From contig NZ_LMHK01000002.1 of the NCBI RefSeq assembly GCF_001427875.1, positions 1,113,436 through 1,177,435 of the forward strand: a DNA stretch of 64,000 bases. Direction: 5' to 3'. Below, in pieces: positions 1-10,700 of the stretch. The notes under the pieces were generated by a model that saw nothing but the letters and a program-made list of their open reading frames with translations, was not told the origin of the DNA and did not search any database. The stretch's first letter is position 1; the number at the start of each line of letters is the position of its first letter. The translations under genes were made by a program, and so were the position numbers. This DNA comes from Devosia sp. Root685. GTDB taxonomy: Bacteria > Pseudomonadota > Alphaproteobacteria > Rhizobiales > Devosiaceae.

Positions 1-15
1 GAAAGGCTGATAAAA

Positions 16-750
16 TCAGTTGAAGCGGTAGCGCAGCGTGCCGCGCACTTCGTGGACCCAAGCGCCGGCGATCGAATAGGGCGCGGTCGTCGTGTTGTTG
101 GCGATCGAGTCGATATAGAGCCCGCGATAGCCGACGTCGGCAACGATGTGGCCGAAGTCATAGCCGACACCGAGCATACCGGCAGCGGCCAGGCTCGTAT
201 TGGTGCCGCGCGTATCGGCAGGCGAGCCAGCAGGACCGGTGGTGATGACATCGTTAAAGGCGAGACCAGCGCCAGCGCCGACATAGCCGAACGCGCCGCC
301 AGCAGCGCCATAGCCCATGTCGCCGAAGCCGAAGTCGTAATAGGCGTTGGCCAGCACGACGGTGGAGCGCAGTTGCAGGCTGTGCACGCCCGGCGTTACG
401 CCGACAGCGCCAGCGCCGACAGTGGCGCGCATATTGTCGTTCGACAGGTAGTCGGCTGTGACGTCGACGCGGAGACCCGTGCCGGTTTCGTAGCCGACAC
501 CGGCGCCGACCGAATAGCCATAACCATAGTCGGTGATGGCGAAATTGCGCGGCGTGGCGGTGGGGTGGAAAACTTCCTTGGCCCACATCGCGTTACCCGC
601 GGCGCTGCCGCGCAGGTAGAAGCTGCCAGCCACGCCATAGTCGACGTCCGGAATTTCGATCACGGGCGGGTAATAGGGCATGTCCGCGGCAATTGCCGGG
701 CCTGCCACTGCTGTTCCGGTCAACAGGAACGCAGCAATGAGCTTGCGCAT
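16..750 (-). CDS. Omp25/Omp31-type outer-membrane beta-barrel protein
   Basis: Predicted 244-residue outer-membrane protein. It begins with a clear signal peptide (MRKLIAAFLLTGTAVAG, cleavage near AIAAD), followed by alternating hydrophobic/polar strands rich in Gly and aromatics, with YDFGF- and RGLYID-type strands, and an aromatic-rich end (RYRFN). This is the architecture of the Omp25/Omp31 surface porin-like family of Hyphomicrobiales. The start was placed at the ATG at 750, because upstream codons would put a charged, non-signal stretch ahead of the signal peptide; a purine-rich AAAGGA lies just before it. It ends near the window edge, downstream of glmM on the same strand. The family is usually abundant and envelope-structural; exact function is not deducible. 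Confidence 0.85.
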   Translation of the reverse strand: MRKLIAAFLLTGTAVAGPAIAADMPYYPPVIEIPDVDYGVAGSFYLRGSAAGNAMWAKEVFHPTATPRNFAITDYGYGYSVGAGVGYETGTGLRVDVTADYLSNDNMRATVGAGAVGVTPGVHSLQLRSTVVLANAYYDFGFGDMGYGAAGGAFGYVGAGAGLAFNDVITTGPAGSPADTRGTNTSLAAAGMLGVGYDFGHIVADVGYRGLYIDSIANNTTTAPYSIAGAWVHEVRGTLRYRFN

Positions 751-811
751 GGGTTCAGTCCTTTGTTTGCCACGACGCTTCGTCGTTTGAGGCAAATATC
801 GGACAAACTCG

Positions 812-826
812 TTAAAACCCGCTTAA
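812..826. promoter_or_regulatory. CtrA-type full site TTAA-N7-TTAA upstream of the Omp25-like gene
   Basis: The sequence TTAA AACCCGC TTAA matches the full consensus bound by the cell-cycle regulator CtrA of alphaproteobacteria (two TTAA half sites seven bases apart). It lies about 62 bp in front of the omp start, where a promoter is expected, and a further TTAA lies just beyond it at about 836-839. Family knowledge: CtrA is reported to control Omp25-type genes in Brucella. No protein-binding evidence is available here. Confidence 0.5.
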
Positions 827-852
827 CCCTAGATTTTAACCCTAACGAGACC

Positions 853-2196
853 CTACGCGATCTGCCGTATGGCCGCTTCCACCTGACCGACGATGTTTTC
901 GACGAGCGTCGCGTCATCCGCCTCGCCCATGACGCGGATCACCGGCTCGGTGCCCGAGGCACGGACGACGAGGCGCCCAGCGCTGCCCAAGGTCGATTCT
1001 GCGTCGGCAATCGCCTGCTTGACGTGCTTGTGGTCGAGCGGCTTGCCCGACTTGAAGCGAACGTTCCGAAGGAGTTGCGGCACCTTCTCGAAACGGTGGC
1101 AAATCTCCGAAATCGGCATGTCGTGCTGCTTGAGAACGGAGAGCAATTGGAGGGCCGCGACAAGGCCATCGCCGGTCGTCGTGAAATCGGAGAGGATGAT
1201 ATGCCCGGACTGCTCGCCGCCGACATTAAAGCCCTTGGAGCGCATGGCTTCGAGGACATAGCGATCGCCCACCTGGGTGCGTTCGAGCGTGAGGCCAAGT
1301 CCGGTCAGATAACGTTCGAGCCCGAGATTGCTCATGATGGTGGCGACGATGCCGCCGCCGACCAGCATTTCGCGCTCCATCCAGCTCTGGGCTATGACGG
1401 CCATGAACTGGTCGCCATCGACCACATTGCCCTTCTCATCGACGATGATGACGCGATCGGCGTCGCCGTCGAGCGCAATGCCGATATCGGCGCGCACTTC
1501 CTTGACCTTGGCGGCGACGGCATCGGGGGCGGTGGAGCCGACCTTGTGATTGATATTATAGCCATCCGGCTCGACGCCGATGGTGATGACCTCAGCGCCC
1601 AGTTCCCAAAGCGCCAGCGGCGCGACCTTATACGCGGCGCCATTGGCGCAATCGAGCACGACGCGCAGGCCCGAAAGATCAACGCCCCGCGGCAGCGTGC
1701 GCTTGGCATATTCGATATAGCGGGTGCGTGCTTCTTCGTCGCGATAGGCCCGGCCGATGGCCATGCCGTGCGCCAGGAGTTTTGACGTATCCGCCTCAAT
1801 CAGGCTCTCGATCTCCGCCTCAAGTTCGTCGCTGAGCTTGTAGCCATCGGGAAGGAAAAATTTGATGCCGTTGTCTTCGTAAGGGTTATGCGAGGCCGAG
1901 ATCATGACCCCGAGATCGGCCCGCAGCGAGCGGGTCAGCATGGCGACGGCCGGGGTCGGCATCGGCCCGAGGAAATAGACATCCATGCCGACGGCAGTGA
2001 AACCGGCGCCCAGCGCATTTTCCAGCATATAGCCCGAACGGCGGGTATCCTTGCCGATGACGACGCGGTTGCGGTGCTCGCCGCGCACGAACTTGGTACC
2101 GGCCGCCATACCGACCTTCATGGCGAGATCTGGCGTCAGCTTGTCGCCATTGGCCATGCCCCGAATACCGTCCGTGCCGAAATATTTGCGGGCCAT
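853..2196 (-). CDS. glmM: phosphoglucosamine mutase
   Basis: Converts glucosamine-6-phosphate to glucosamine-1-phosphate on the way to UDP-GlcNAc, for peptidoglycan and LPS. The 447-residue product opens with [11 protein letters not shown], typical of the family, and has the phosphoserine loop ISASHNP with the catalytic serine at residue 102. The metal-binding loop DGDADR and the sugar-binding GGEQSGH follow, then the phosphate-binding RASGTEP near the C-terminus. The start ATG at 2196 has GAGGGA in front; an upstream in-frame start would add ten residues not seen in the family. It follows ftsH on the same strand, as in many proteobacteria, but a terminator lies between them. Confidence 0.97.
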   Translation of the reverse strand: MARKYFGTDGIRGMANGDKLTPDLAMKVGMAAGTKFVRGEHRNRVVIGKDTRRSGYMLENALGAGFTAVGMDVYFLGPMPTPAVAMLTRSLRADLGVMISASHNPYEDNGIKFFLPDGYKLSDELEAEIESLIEADTSKLLAHGMAIGRAYRDEEARTRYIEYAKRTLPRGVDLSGLRVVLDCANGAAYKVAPLALWELGAEVITIGVEPDGYNINHKVGSTAPDAVAAKVKEVRADIGIALDGDADRVIIVDEKGNVVDGDQFMAVIAQSWMEREMLVGGGIVATIMSNLGLERYLTGLGLTLERTQVGDRYVLEAMRSKGFNVGGEQSGHIILSDFTTTGDGLVAALQLLSVLKQHDMPISEICHRFEKVPQLLRNVRFKSGKPLDHKHVKQAIADAESTLGSAGRLVVRASGTEPVIRVMGEADDATLVENIVGQVEAAIRQIA

Positions 2197-2271
2197 CGCG
2201 TTCCCTCGATAACTGGTCTGCTGCATTCAATACCACTTTCGTGGGACCTAGCGCACTCAATTGGACAAGAA

Positions 2272-2295
2272 AAGGGCCACCCGGAGGTGGCCCTT
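2272..2295 (-). terminator. rho-independent terminator after ftsH
   Basis: A perfect 10-bp stem (AAGGGCCACC/GGTGGCCCTT, loop TCCG on the minus strand) is followed on the minus strand by TTCTTG. It sits just after the ftsH stop codon and before glmM, suggesting glmM has its own promoter or depends on readthrough. Confidence 0.8.
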
Positions 2296-2308
2296 GGAAA
2301 AACTCGCC

Positions 2309-4240
<1,932 letters not shown>

Positions 4241-4290
4241 CAATCCTGTCCCGGAGGAAGCCAGCGCGCGACGCGGCAGCATTAGGCCGA

Positions 4291-4318
4291 ATGTAAGACC
4301 GTCATTGGGGCGTTACAA
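4291..4318 (-). promoter_or_regulatory. candidate ftsH promoter
   Basis: On the minus strand TTGTAA and TTACAT are separated by 16 bp, 50 bp in front of the ftsH start. This is a fair match to a housekeeping promoter. It is judged by eye only. Confidence 0.35.
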
Positions 4319-4803
4319 GGGCAGTACCTGCGGCGTACGGGGCTTTACGTCCAGTCATTTTGTCGCGACGGGGTTAACGGGACGTGGCCCGATGCAGTTC
4401 CGCCGGGGATAACTCTTTTTGCATGGCATTTTGCTCCCGCCAGCGTCCGCTGCGGGATTGTCTTGGCATTGGACGGACCCCGGAGCGGCATTCGCCTCGA
4501 AGTGTTTTGGTAGATGAAGCGGATACCGCTCCGGAGTGCCCTTTTTTCGGGCGGAACTATCGGCGGCTTTTGATCGCTCGTCGCAAGCAGGCCAGCCCCG
4601 AACGTACGCTGGAGACGATCCAGCGCCAGGCCCCCTCGCTACTGTCGTCTGCAGACCGTCCCTGCGAGGTTGGATGGGGTATTATGAGGGCATAATGGAG
4701 GGCGGGGATAAGATGGATAAATGGGGCATCCCTCCTCCCGTGGGAGAGAGGGGCGGCCGCGCCTAGATCGTTTCTTTTTGCTCTGAAACGCCAATCCGGG
4801 AGA

Positions 4804-4921
4804 CCTCATGGTGAGGTGCTTTGCGGAGCAAAGCCTCGAACCACGAGGTCGAGCGAGTGGAGCCCCCGTGCCACGCCCTCGCCCTTCGAGGCTACGCTGC
4901 GCTCCGCGCCTCAGGATGAGG
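4804..4921. repeat. intergenic palindromic repeat, family D (two-hairpin copy)
   Basis: Two adjacent imperfect hairpins. The first is CCTCATGGTGAGGTGC paired through GAAGC/GCTTC-like arms with GAACCACGAGG. The second runs from CACGCCCTCGCCCTTCGAGG to CCTCAGGATGAGG. Related copies lie at about 32879-32935, 40524-40580 and 58838-58967. Confidence 0.7.
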
Positions 4922-4954
4922 TCTACTTTGGTTTCAGTTCGTAAGTGGAACGAA

Positions 4955-6229
4955 TTAATCCACCAGCACTTTCACCGTCACCCGCTCATCGAACGACCAA
5001 CCGCCGAGCGTCAGCACAGCGCCGCTAGAGTCGCGCACGACGGGCGCAGTGCGGATGGCTTCGGCGGGGGTCGTTACCTTGAAGCCCAGCACTTCTTCGA
5101 GCCGGTGGCGCGGGAAGAAGTCGGTGGCGGAGGCCACAAATCCGGCTTCGCCCGACAGATTGGTGATTGCAAAGCGCTCGTCCCAAACCAGCATGCCATT
5201 TTCCGGCAAGGTCTGATCCTGGGGAAGCGCCCTGCCCGGTTCGCGGGCAATGGTAATAAAACCATCCTTGATGCGGATGACCGTGCCGAGCAAGGTCGTG
5301 CCGCGCGGCAGAGTGTTGCTCGTGATCTGCTCGAAAAGCCGCTCAACCTGCCCCAAAGCGCGCGGCTTCTGCCGGCCCCCGGCAATGGCGAGAATGCGGC
5401 TCAGCACCCGGCGGCCGGTTGCCGGACCGAGCTGATCGAGCGCAACGAGCGGCAGGGACGCAGCACCAAAATTATCGACGTCGACCAGTTCGGCAAAGGC
5501 GGCATCGGCGAGTTGGGCAAGGGCCTGATCGGCCTCGGCCATGCGGGCGGCAAAGCGCGACAGGGAAGCGCCATCGAGCCCTTCCTGGGCCAGGGATGGC
5601 AGGAGCCGGCGCCAGCGGACGCGTTCATAGGTGTCATCGTTGTTGGACGGATCGTGCGCGGGGGACAGCCCCGCCTCTTCGACAATCGCGCCAAGAGCGG
5701 CCGGTTCGACATCGAGCAGCGGCCGGAAGACCCGCACGCCTTCGACTTCAGAAAACGGCACCATGCCCTTGAGGCCATCGAGCCCGCTGCCATGGGCGAG
5801 GCGCATCAAAATGGTTTCGGCCTGATCGGCGCGATGATGGGCGGTGAGCAGAATTTTGACGCCATCTTCCGCCATGGCCTTGCCGATCAACTGGTAGCGC
5901 GCCTGCCGCGCCGCCTCCTGCAGCCCCGTTTCAGGATGGCCTTCGCTCCATTTGAGCCCGCGAAACGCAAAGCCGAGCTTTTCGGCCTCTGCCGCGACCA
6001 TAGCAACTTCGTCGGCGGCCTCGGGACGCAGGCCATGATCGAGACTATAGACAAAAATCCGGGGCGGGTTTTCGGCGCCCGAAACCCAACGATGGGCGAG
6101 GAGCATCAAGGCAAGGCTGTCGGGGCCGCCCGAAACGGCGAGGCCAATGACGGCCTCGCCTGCGATGGGGGCAAAAAGGGTTGCCAGCGTGCCCTTGTCG
6201 GCAAGGTCCGGGGTCAGGCTGGCGGGCAT
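4955..6229 (-). CDS. tilS: tRNA(Ile)-lysidine synthase
   Basis: Attaches lysine to C34 of the CAU-anticodon isoleucine tRNA, so that it reads AUA. The 424-residue product has the N-type ATP pyrophosphatase PP-loop SGGPDS at residues 33-38, followed by DHGLRPEA and ARYQL, both typical of TilS. The smaller C-terminal half matches the TilS substrate-binding region. The start overlaps the end of cpoB by 16 bp, so the two are probably cotranscribed. Essential housekeeping gene in most bacteria. Confidence 0.95.
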   Translation of the reverse strand: MPASLTPDLADKGTLATLFAPIAGEAVIGLAVSGGPDSLALMLLAHRWVSGAENPPRIFVYSLDHGLRPEAADEVAMVAAEAEKLGFAFRGLKWSEGHPETGLQEAARQARYQLIGKAMAEDGVKILLTAHHRADQAETILMRLAHGSGLDGLKGMVPFSEVEGVRVFRPLLDVEPAALGAIVEEAGLSPAHDPSNNDDTYERVRWRRLLPSLAQEGLDGASLSRFAARMAEADQALAQLADAAFAELVDVDNFGAASLPLVALDQLGPATGRRVLSRILAIAGGRQKPRALGQVERLFEQITSNTLPRGTTLLGTVIRIKDGFITIAREPGRALPQDQTLPENGMLVWDERFAITNLSGEAGFVASATDFFPRHRLEEVLGFKVTTPAEAIRTAPVVRDSSGAVLTLGGWSFDERVTVKVLVD

Positions 6230-7248
6230 TCGGCCTTGGCTTTCTCCTCGGCAAGCCGCGCGACGAAAGCCGGAGGTAGGGTCGTGTAGCGCTTGTCGAC
6301 TTCGCTAAAAGTGCGGCAGGCGGTTTCGCGCTCGCCGGCCCCGGAAAGGGCCATGCCAAGCTTGAGCAGCAGGTCGGGCGAACGGGGACTATCGGGGTGC
6401 TTCTGGAACGTATCGAGCAGCACCTCGGCCGCCTGATCGTAGGAACCCTGCGTGAGGAGCGCATCGCCGAGGAAATTGGCGGCCTCCGGCACCTGCGGAT
6501 TATCGGGATAGAGCGACACGAACTGGTCGAACTGATCGGCGGCGAAGGCATAGTCGCCCGAGGCATAGGCTTCGTAACCGGCGGCAAATTGCGCGTCGGC
6601 ATCCGCATCGCCGGTCGAGACCGTGGCCGGATTGTAGCTGAGGTCAAGCGGCTGGCCGGTGGTCAGATCAATGCCGCCGGTCTGCCCGGTGCCGACCAGC
6701 GGATCGGCGGAATTGCCGATGTTATCCATGGGGAGGGCCGATTGATCATCGAACGTCGGATCGAATTCCGCCTCGCCCGGCAGCGGCTTGACGCCCTGTT
6801 CGGGGATCTGGGTCAGGGGCACGGCATCTTCGCCGGTCGGGGTCTGAACTGGGGTCTGCGGCGACACCGCGGGCGGCGTCACGCCACCGGGTTGGGTCGC
6901 CGCCTCAGTTTTTCCCCCAGCACCGCCTTCCAGCTGCTGGAAGCGGAACTCGTTGTCTTCCTGCATGCGGTTGACGATTTCCTGCATCTGGGTGAGCTGG
7001 AAAGTGAGACCCTCGATCTGGCCGTTGAGCAGGCGGATCTGCTCTTCGAGCTGCTGCATGCGCACCAGCGCCTGGGCCTGATCGGCCTGGGCCACCAGCA
7101 TGCGTTCGGGCTGGGTATTGGTATAGCTAAGACCGCCCAATTCGGCGGGGGGAAGGGTCTGCGCATTGGCGGCAGGCAAAAGCCCCAGGCCTATGGCGAC
7201 AGCGCAGAAGCCCGCGCGCGCCTTTTTGTTGAACGTTCCAAGCTTCAC
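6214..7248 (-). CDS. cpoB: cell division coordinator CpoB / Tol-Pal protein YbgF
   Basis: Periplasmic partner of the Tol-Pal system that links outer-membrane constriction to septal peptidoglycan synthesis. The 344-residue product has a signal peptide ending at AANAQT, a predicted coiled coil at about residues 40-90 (QALVRMQQLEEQIRLLNGQ), a Pro/Thr-rich linker, and C-terminal TPR repeats (YASGDYAFAADQFDQF and following). The start was chosen as GTG at 7248, because GGAGAA sits at the right distance and it gives a proper signal peptide; the longer frame has no such signal. It lies directly downstream of pal. Confidence 0.92.
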   Translation of the reverse strand: MKLGTFNKKARAGFCAVAIGLGLLPAANAQTLPPAELGGLSYTNTQPERMLVAQADQAQALVRMQQLEEQIRLLNGQIEGLTFQLTQMQEIVNRMQEDNEFRFQQLEGGAGGKTEAATQPGGVTPPAVSPQTPVQTPTGEDAVPLTQIPEQGVKPLPGEAEFDPTFDDQSALPMDNIGNSADPLVGTGQTGGIDLTTGQPLDLSYNPATVSTGDADADAQFAAGYEAYASGDYAFAADQFDQFVSLYPDNPQVPEAANFLGDALLTQGSYDQAAEVLLDTFQKHPDSPRSPDLLLKLGMALSGAGERETACRTFSEVDKRYTTLPPAFVARLAEEKAKAECPPA

Positions 7249-7330
7249 GCCGTTTTCTCCATTCGGTCCATCGCCCACAAGATGGGTATCTTTGGCCTCG
7301 GGATAAAGGCCAATTTTGGTCAAAACAAAA

Positions 7331-7359
7331 CGCCCGGCCCACTTTCGTGGTGCCGGGCG
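7331..7359 (-). terminator. terminator or attenuator between pal and cpoB
   Basis: On the minus strand CGCCCGGC..CAC GAAA GTG..GCCGGGCG forms a strong hairpin followed by TTTTGTTTTG, just past the pal stop. It probably reduces transcription into cpoB and tilS. Confidence 0.75.
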
Positions 7360-7397
7360 CTCATTGCCTCCAGTTCTTGCGACTGGATATTCGGTTT

Positions 7398-7898
7398 TTA
7401 CTGAACCACGGTCACGGCACGGCGGTTCTGGCTCCAGCACGAAATGTCGTTGCAGATGGCGACCGGGCGTTCCTTGCCGAAGGACTGGCTGGTGATGCGC
7501 CCGCCATTGACGCCCTTGGAAACGAGATAGTTCACGACCACCGAAGAGCGGCGGGCGCCGAGCGCGATGTTGTATTCGCGGGTGCCGCGTTCGTCGGCAT
7601 GGCCTTCGATCAAGACGCGATAGTTCTGGTACTGGTTGAGCCAGGCGGCCTGCTTGTCGAGGGTGGCCATGGCTTCCGAGGTCAGCGAGCTCGAATCGGT
7701 GGTGAAGAAGACGCGATCGCCGACGGTGACGATGAATTCCTGCTGGCTGCCCGGAGCACCACCGCCTGGGCCGAGATTGCCGGCGCCGGTCAGACCGACG
7801 GCGTCATTGGAACTGCGCGAACAGGCAGCGACGACGACAACGAAGAACAGCATCGCGGCAGCGCGCAACGCGGTCGAAAATGGTGCGGGAATGGCCAC
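7398..7898 (-). CDS. pal: peptidoglycan-associated lipoprotein Pal
   Basis: Outer-membrane lipoprotein that binds peptidoglycan and TolB. The 166-residue product has a hydrophobic signal ending in a lipobox-like VVAAC, a linker, and a C-terminal OmpA-like domain with VLIEGHADERGTREYNIALG and the RRAVTV end. The start was placed at GTG 7898: GGAG lies 8 bp upstream and this gives a correct-length lipoprotein signal. The lipobox has Val at -3 rather than the usual Leu, a mild deviation. Follows tolB after a terminator, so it likely has its own promoter. Confidence 0.95.
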   Translation of the reverse strand: MAIPAPFSTALRAAAMLFFVVVVAACSRSSNDAVGLTGAGNLGPGGGAPGSQQEFIVTVGDRVFFTTDSSSLTSEAMATLDKQAAWLNQYQNYRVLIEGHADERGTREYNIALGARRSSVVVNYLVSKGVNGGRITSQSFGKERPVAICNDISCWSQNRRAVTVVQ

Positions 7899-8099
7899 GG
7901 GGTAGCTCCAAAAAGGCAACAATCTTAAGTGCAGCATTTACCGCGCTTAATCTTAAAAGCTGGTTCGCTAGGATGGTTAATGTTTGCCTATTCGGGCGCG
8001 AATGTGGCGGGAATCCGGGCTTTTTCGTGACGTTGCTCATGTGCAACAGAACCAGGAGCCGATCACGTTAAGGTTAAGGGGCGCGGCTTTAGGAGGCAG

Positions 8100-8123
8100 A
8101 AAAGGGGGCCGCAGCCCCCTTTT
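8100..8123 (-). terminator. rho-independent terminator after tolB
   Basis: On the minus strand AAAAGGGGGC/GCCCCCTTTT forms a perfect 10-bp stem with a 4-base loop, ending in a T tract, a few bases after the tolB stop. It separates the ybgC-tolQRAB unit from pal-cpoB-tilS. Confidence 0.85.
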
Positions 8124-8128
8124 GAAGC

Positions 8129-9439
8129 TTAGCCGCGAAGGCCGGACCACGAGGGGTCCGAGGCATAGCTTTCGGTCGCGACGGTGAGCGGATTGCGGCC
8201 CCAGATATCGACGCTCATCAGACGCGGGCCGTCATTGCCGCCCGGATCCTGGAAGAACATGATAACGCGGCCATTGGGCGCCCAGGTGGGGCCTTCGGCG
8301 TGAAAGCTCGAATAGAGCAGGCGCTCCCCCGAGCCATCGGGCGCCATAATGCCGATATGGAACTGGCCACCGGACTGGCGGGTAAAGGCGATGAGATCGC
8401 CCTTCGGCGACCAGACCGGGGTCGAATAGCTGCCCTGGCCAAAGCTGACGCGTTGCGCATTACCGCCGCCGGCACCCATCATATAGATCTGGGGCGAACC
8501 ACCACGATCGCTTTCAAAAACGATGCGGCCGCCATCGGGCGAATAGGACGGGCCGGTATCGATCGCCGCGCCCGAGGTCAGCTGTGTGGGTTGGCCGCCC
8601 GAGGTGCCCACCGAATAAATATTGGTCGCGCCGCCCTGCTCCACCGAGAAGGCAACGGTGCCGCCATCGGGCGAAAAGCGCGGGGCGAAGGTCATGGCGC
8701 CGACATTGGCGAGGCGCTTCTGCTGGCCCGAGGAGAGCTGCAGCAGATAAACCTGCGGATTGCCCTCGGCAAAGTTCATATAGGTGACGAGATCGCCATT
8801 GGGCGAAAAACGCGGCGTCAGCGCCATGGTGGCGCCATCGGTCAGGTACTGCACATTGGCGCCGTCCTGATCCATGATGGCGAGGCGACGGGTGCGGTTG
8901 GCCTTGGGGCCGCTCTCGGCGGTATAGATGACGCGGGTATCGAAGTATCCCGTGCCGCCCGCCAGCTGCTCGTAGATGGCGTCCGAAACGATGTGGCCGA
9001 TGCGGCGCGCCGAATTGGGATCGGTATTATAACTCTTGCCCACGACCTGCGCGGCCTGCTGGGTATCCCAGACGCGCACCGACGAGGTGATCTGGCCGCC
9101 GCGTTCGACCGAACCCATGACGAGGGCATCGACATTGGAGGTGCGCCAGACGTTGAAATCGGGCGTGCCATTGACGTCGCCCACCTTCACCGGCAGCGAG
9201 GCGGGGTCGAGCGGCAGGAACAGGCCGGAGCGGCGCAGATTGTTGCGCACGATATCGGCGATCTCGCGCCCAAAGGTCGGGTCGGACGAGGCGAAGTCCG
9301 GAATGGCGATTGGCAGGGGCTGGAAATTGGCCCCCTCCACCACGATGCGCAACTGCGCCATGGCCATCGGGGAGGTTGCCAGCAGGGCGCCACCGGCCAG
9401 GCCAAGCTTGAGCGCAGAGCGACGGGTAAGAAGCGTCAT
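8129..9439 (-). CDS. tolB: Tol-Pal system beta-propeller protein TolB
   Basis: Periplasmic beta-propeller that shuttles between Pal and TolA. The 436-residue product has an N-terminal domain (RIVVEGANFQPLPIAIPDF), then a six-bladed WD-like propeller with repeated FSPDG/YSPDGGRIVFESDRGG blocks. The N-terminus MTLLTRRSALKLGLAGGALL resembles a twin-arginine export signal (TRRSALK) rather than a plain Sec signal. The start ATG 9439 sets a signal of normal length; the long upstream extension is not conserved-looking. Lies 64 bp after tolA. Confidence 0.95.
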   Translation of the reverse strand: MTLLTRRSALKLGLAGGALLATSPMAMAQLRIVVEGANFQPLPIAIPDFASSDPTFGREIADIVRNNLRRSGLFLPLDPASLPVKVGDVNGTPDFNVWRTSNVDALVMGSVERGGQITSSVRVWDTQQAAQVVGKSYNTDPNSARRIGHIVSDAIYEQLAGGTGYFDTRVIYTAESGPKANRTRRLAIMDQDGANVQYLTDGATMALTPRFSPNGDLVTYMNFAEGNPQVYLLQLSSGQQKRLANVGAMTFAPRFSPDGGTVAFSVEQGGATNIYSVGTSGGQPTQLTSGAAIDTGPSYSPDGGRIVFESDRGGSPQIYMMGAGGGNAQRVSFGQGSYSTPVWSPKGDLIAFTRQSGGQFHIGIMAPDGSGERLLYSSFHAEGPTWAPNGRVIMFFQDPGGNDGPRLMSVDIWGRNPLTVATESYASDPSWSGLRG

Positions 9440-9503
9440 GTGTTGGTTGTCTCCAATTTCGCCGTTTGGCCGGTTTTTGGCCAGCAACAGGGCAAATTCA
9501 AGG

Positions 9504-10691
9504 TCACGGTCTGAGTTCCACTTCGATCGAGCGCCACTCGTTGAATGAATCGGCCGACAGCATCGTATAGGGGCCGCACTGGACCACGGCGCGCTGGGCG
9601 GCGCGGGCGATGGCCTGACCCGCAGGGGTCTGGTCAGCAGAAACGATCTGCGGCGTGCCGTTGACACTGCCGTCCTGGTTCATCGAAACGCGCAGCGTCA
9701 CGTTCATGCCGGAGTTAAAATCGCTCGGCAGCAGGTTCCAGCAATTCTTGATGCGCCCGACGAGCCCGTCAATAGCGGACTGGCTGAGGCGCGCCGAGGT
9801 GCCGGTGGTGTCGCCCAGCGTGGGTGAACCGCCCTGCCCGGTCGTGCCGCCGGTGGTCGGGGCATTGTTGATGATCGAGGCGATGTCATCGGCCAGCGTT
9901 GAATCGAGCTGGGTCGGGCCCGGCTGGGTGGGACGGGTGCTCGGCGTCTGCGCCTGGTTCTGCGCGGCGGCGGCGGCAGCCTGACGCTGGCGCGCCTCTT
10001 CCTCGCGCTTCTTGCGCTCGGCTTCGGCGGCGGCGAACTGCTGGCGCAACTGGGCCAGATTGCTCGGCCGGGCAGCCGGGGTTGGCGCCGCGACAGCCGG
10101 TGTCGCTGGCTCGGGGGTTGGCGTTGGCGCCGGGGTTGGTGTCGGGGTTGGTGCGGGCGTCGGTTCAGGTGTCGGCGCGGGCGTCGGCTCGGGAGCCGGT
10201 GCCGGAGTGGGCTCTGGCGTTGGTGCGGGCTGCGGACGCGGCTGGGGCGTCGGCGCAGGTGCCGGCGTTGGCGCGGGCTGCGGTTCAGGGGCCGGTGTCG
10301 GCTCGGGCGTCGGAGCCGGCTCGGGCTCTGGCGTGGGTTCGGGCACCGGTTCTGGCTGGGGCGCCGGTTCGGGCGCAGGCGCTGTGCGGGTCACCGGCTG
10401 GGGTGTCGGCGCATTGGCCGGCGAGGGCGTCGGCTGATCCTGCTCGGTATTGCCGGTGGGCTGGGCCAATTCGGCGGGCTGGTCGCTTTCAACGATAGAG
10501 GGCGTGTCCGTTTCGACCACCGTCGAGTCGAGCTGGCCGGCGCGGATATTGGAATATTCCTCGATCGGCACGAGATCGACCGAAATGGACGCGGTGACAG
10601 GCGTCAGCGGCTCGGTCGATCCCAAACTGATCAGACCAAGCACAATCAGCAACACATGCGCTGAAACTGATACGGCGACGCCTGTGCGCAT
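9504..10691 (-). CDS. tolA: TolA-like protein with proline-rich stalk
   Basis: Inner-membrane energy transducer linking TolQR to TolB/Pal. The 395-residue protein has one N-terminal membrane helix (residues 6-24). A long Pro-rich stalk (about 85-208) consists of [13 protein letters not shown] repeats. A short charged helical piece follows ([20 protein letters not shown], about 218-237), then a TonB/TolA-like C-terminal domain (about 300-395). In enterobacterial TolA the stalk is a long alpha-helix rich in Ala and Lys; here most of it is replaced by a polyproline-type rod. The start at 10691 is 9 bp after tolR. The GC-rich repeats are low complexity and could be length-variable. Confidence 0.92.
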   Translation of the reverse strand: MRTGVAVSVSAHVLLIVLGLISLGSTEPLTPVTASISVDLVPIEEYSNIRAGQLDSTVVETDTPSIVESDQPAELAQPTGNTEQDQPTPSPANAPTPQPVTRTAPAPEPAPQPEPVPEPTPEPEPAPTPEPTPAPEPQPAPTPAPAPTPQPRPQPAPTPEPTPAPAPEPTPAPTPEPTPAPTPTPTPAPTPTPEPATPAVAAPTPAARPSNLAQLRQQFAAAEAERKKREEEARQRQAAAAAAQNQAQTPSTRPTQPGPTQLDSTLADDIASIINNAPTTGGTTGQGGSPTLGDTTGTSARLSQSAIDGLVGRIKNCWNLLPSDFNSGMNVTLRVSMNQDGSVNGTPQIVSADQTPAGQAIARAAQRAVVQCGPYTMLSADSFNEWRSIEVELRP

Positions 10692-10700
10692 GGCGACGGC

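Larger units (their letters stand above)
4241..4954. other. 714-bp gene-free region between ftsH and tilS
   Basis: No open frame here looks like a gene: the plus-strand frames are short, lack good ribosome sites and read as random composition. Visible contents are a candidate ftsH promoter (4291-4318), a 9-bp inverted repeat CCGGAGCGG/CCGCTCCGG (4480-4488 and 4526-4534) followed by CTTTTTT, and an intergenic palindromic repeat at 4804-4921. A small RNA is possible but not shown. Confidence 0.6.

Noticed and set aside
52..1785. Long plus-strand open frame (577 codons) opposite the omp and glmM genes
   Set aside because: It is antisense to two well-supported genes; composition is high in His, Asp and Ala as expected of reverse-complement GC-rich codons; no domain.
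4384..4766. Two overlapping plus-strand frames in the ftsH-tilS gap
   Set aside because: No ribosome site or family similarity, and composition is not like the neighbouring genes.
10012..10437. Gly/Val-rich plus-strand frame opposite the tolA repeat
   Set aside because: It is the reverse-complement reading of the proline-rich repeat; low complexity.
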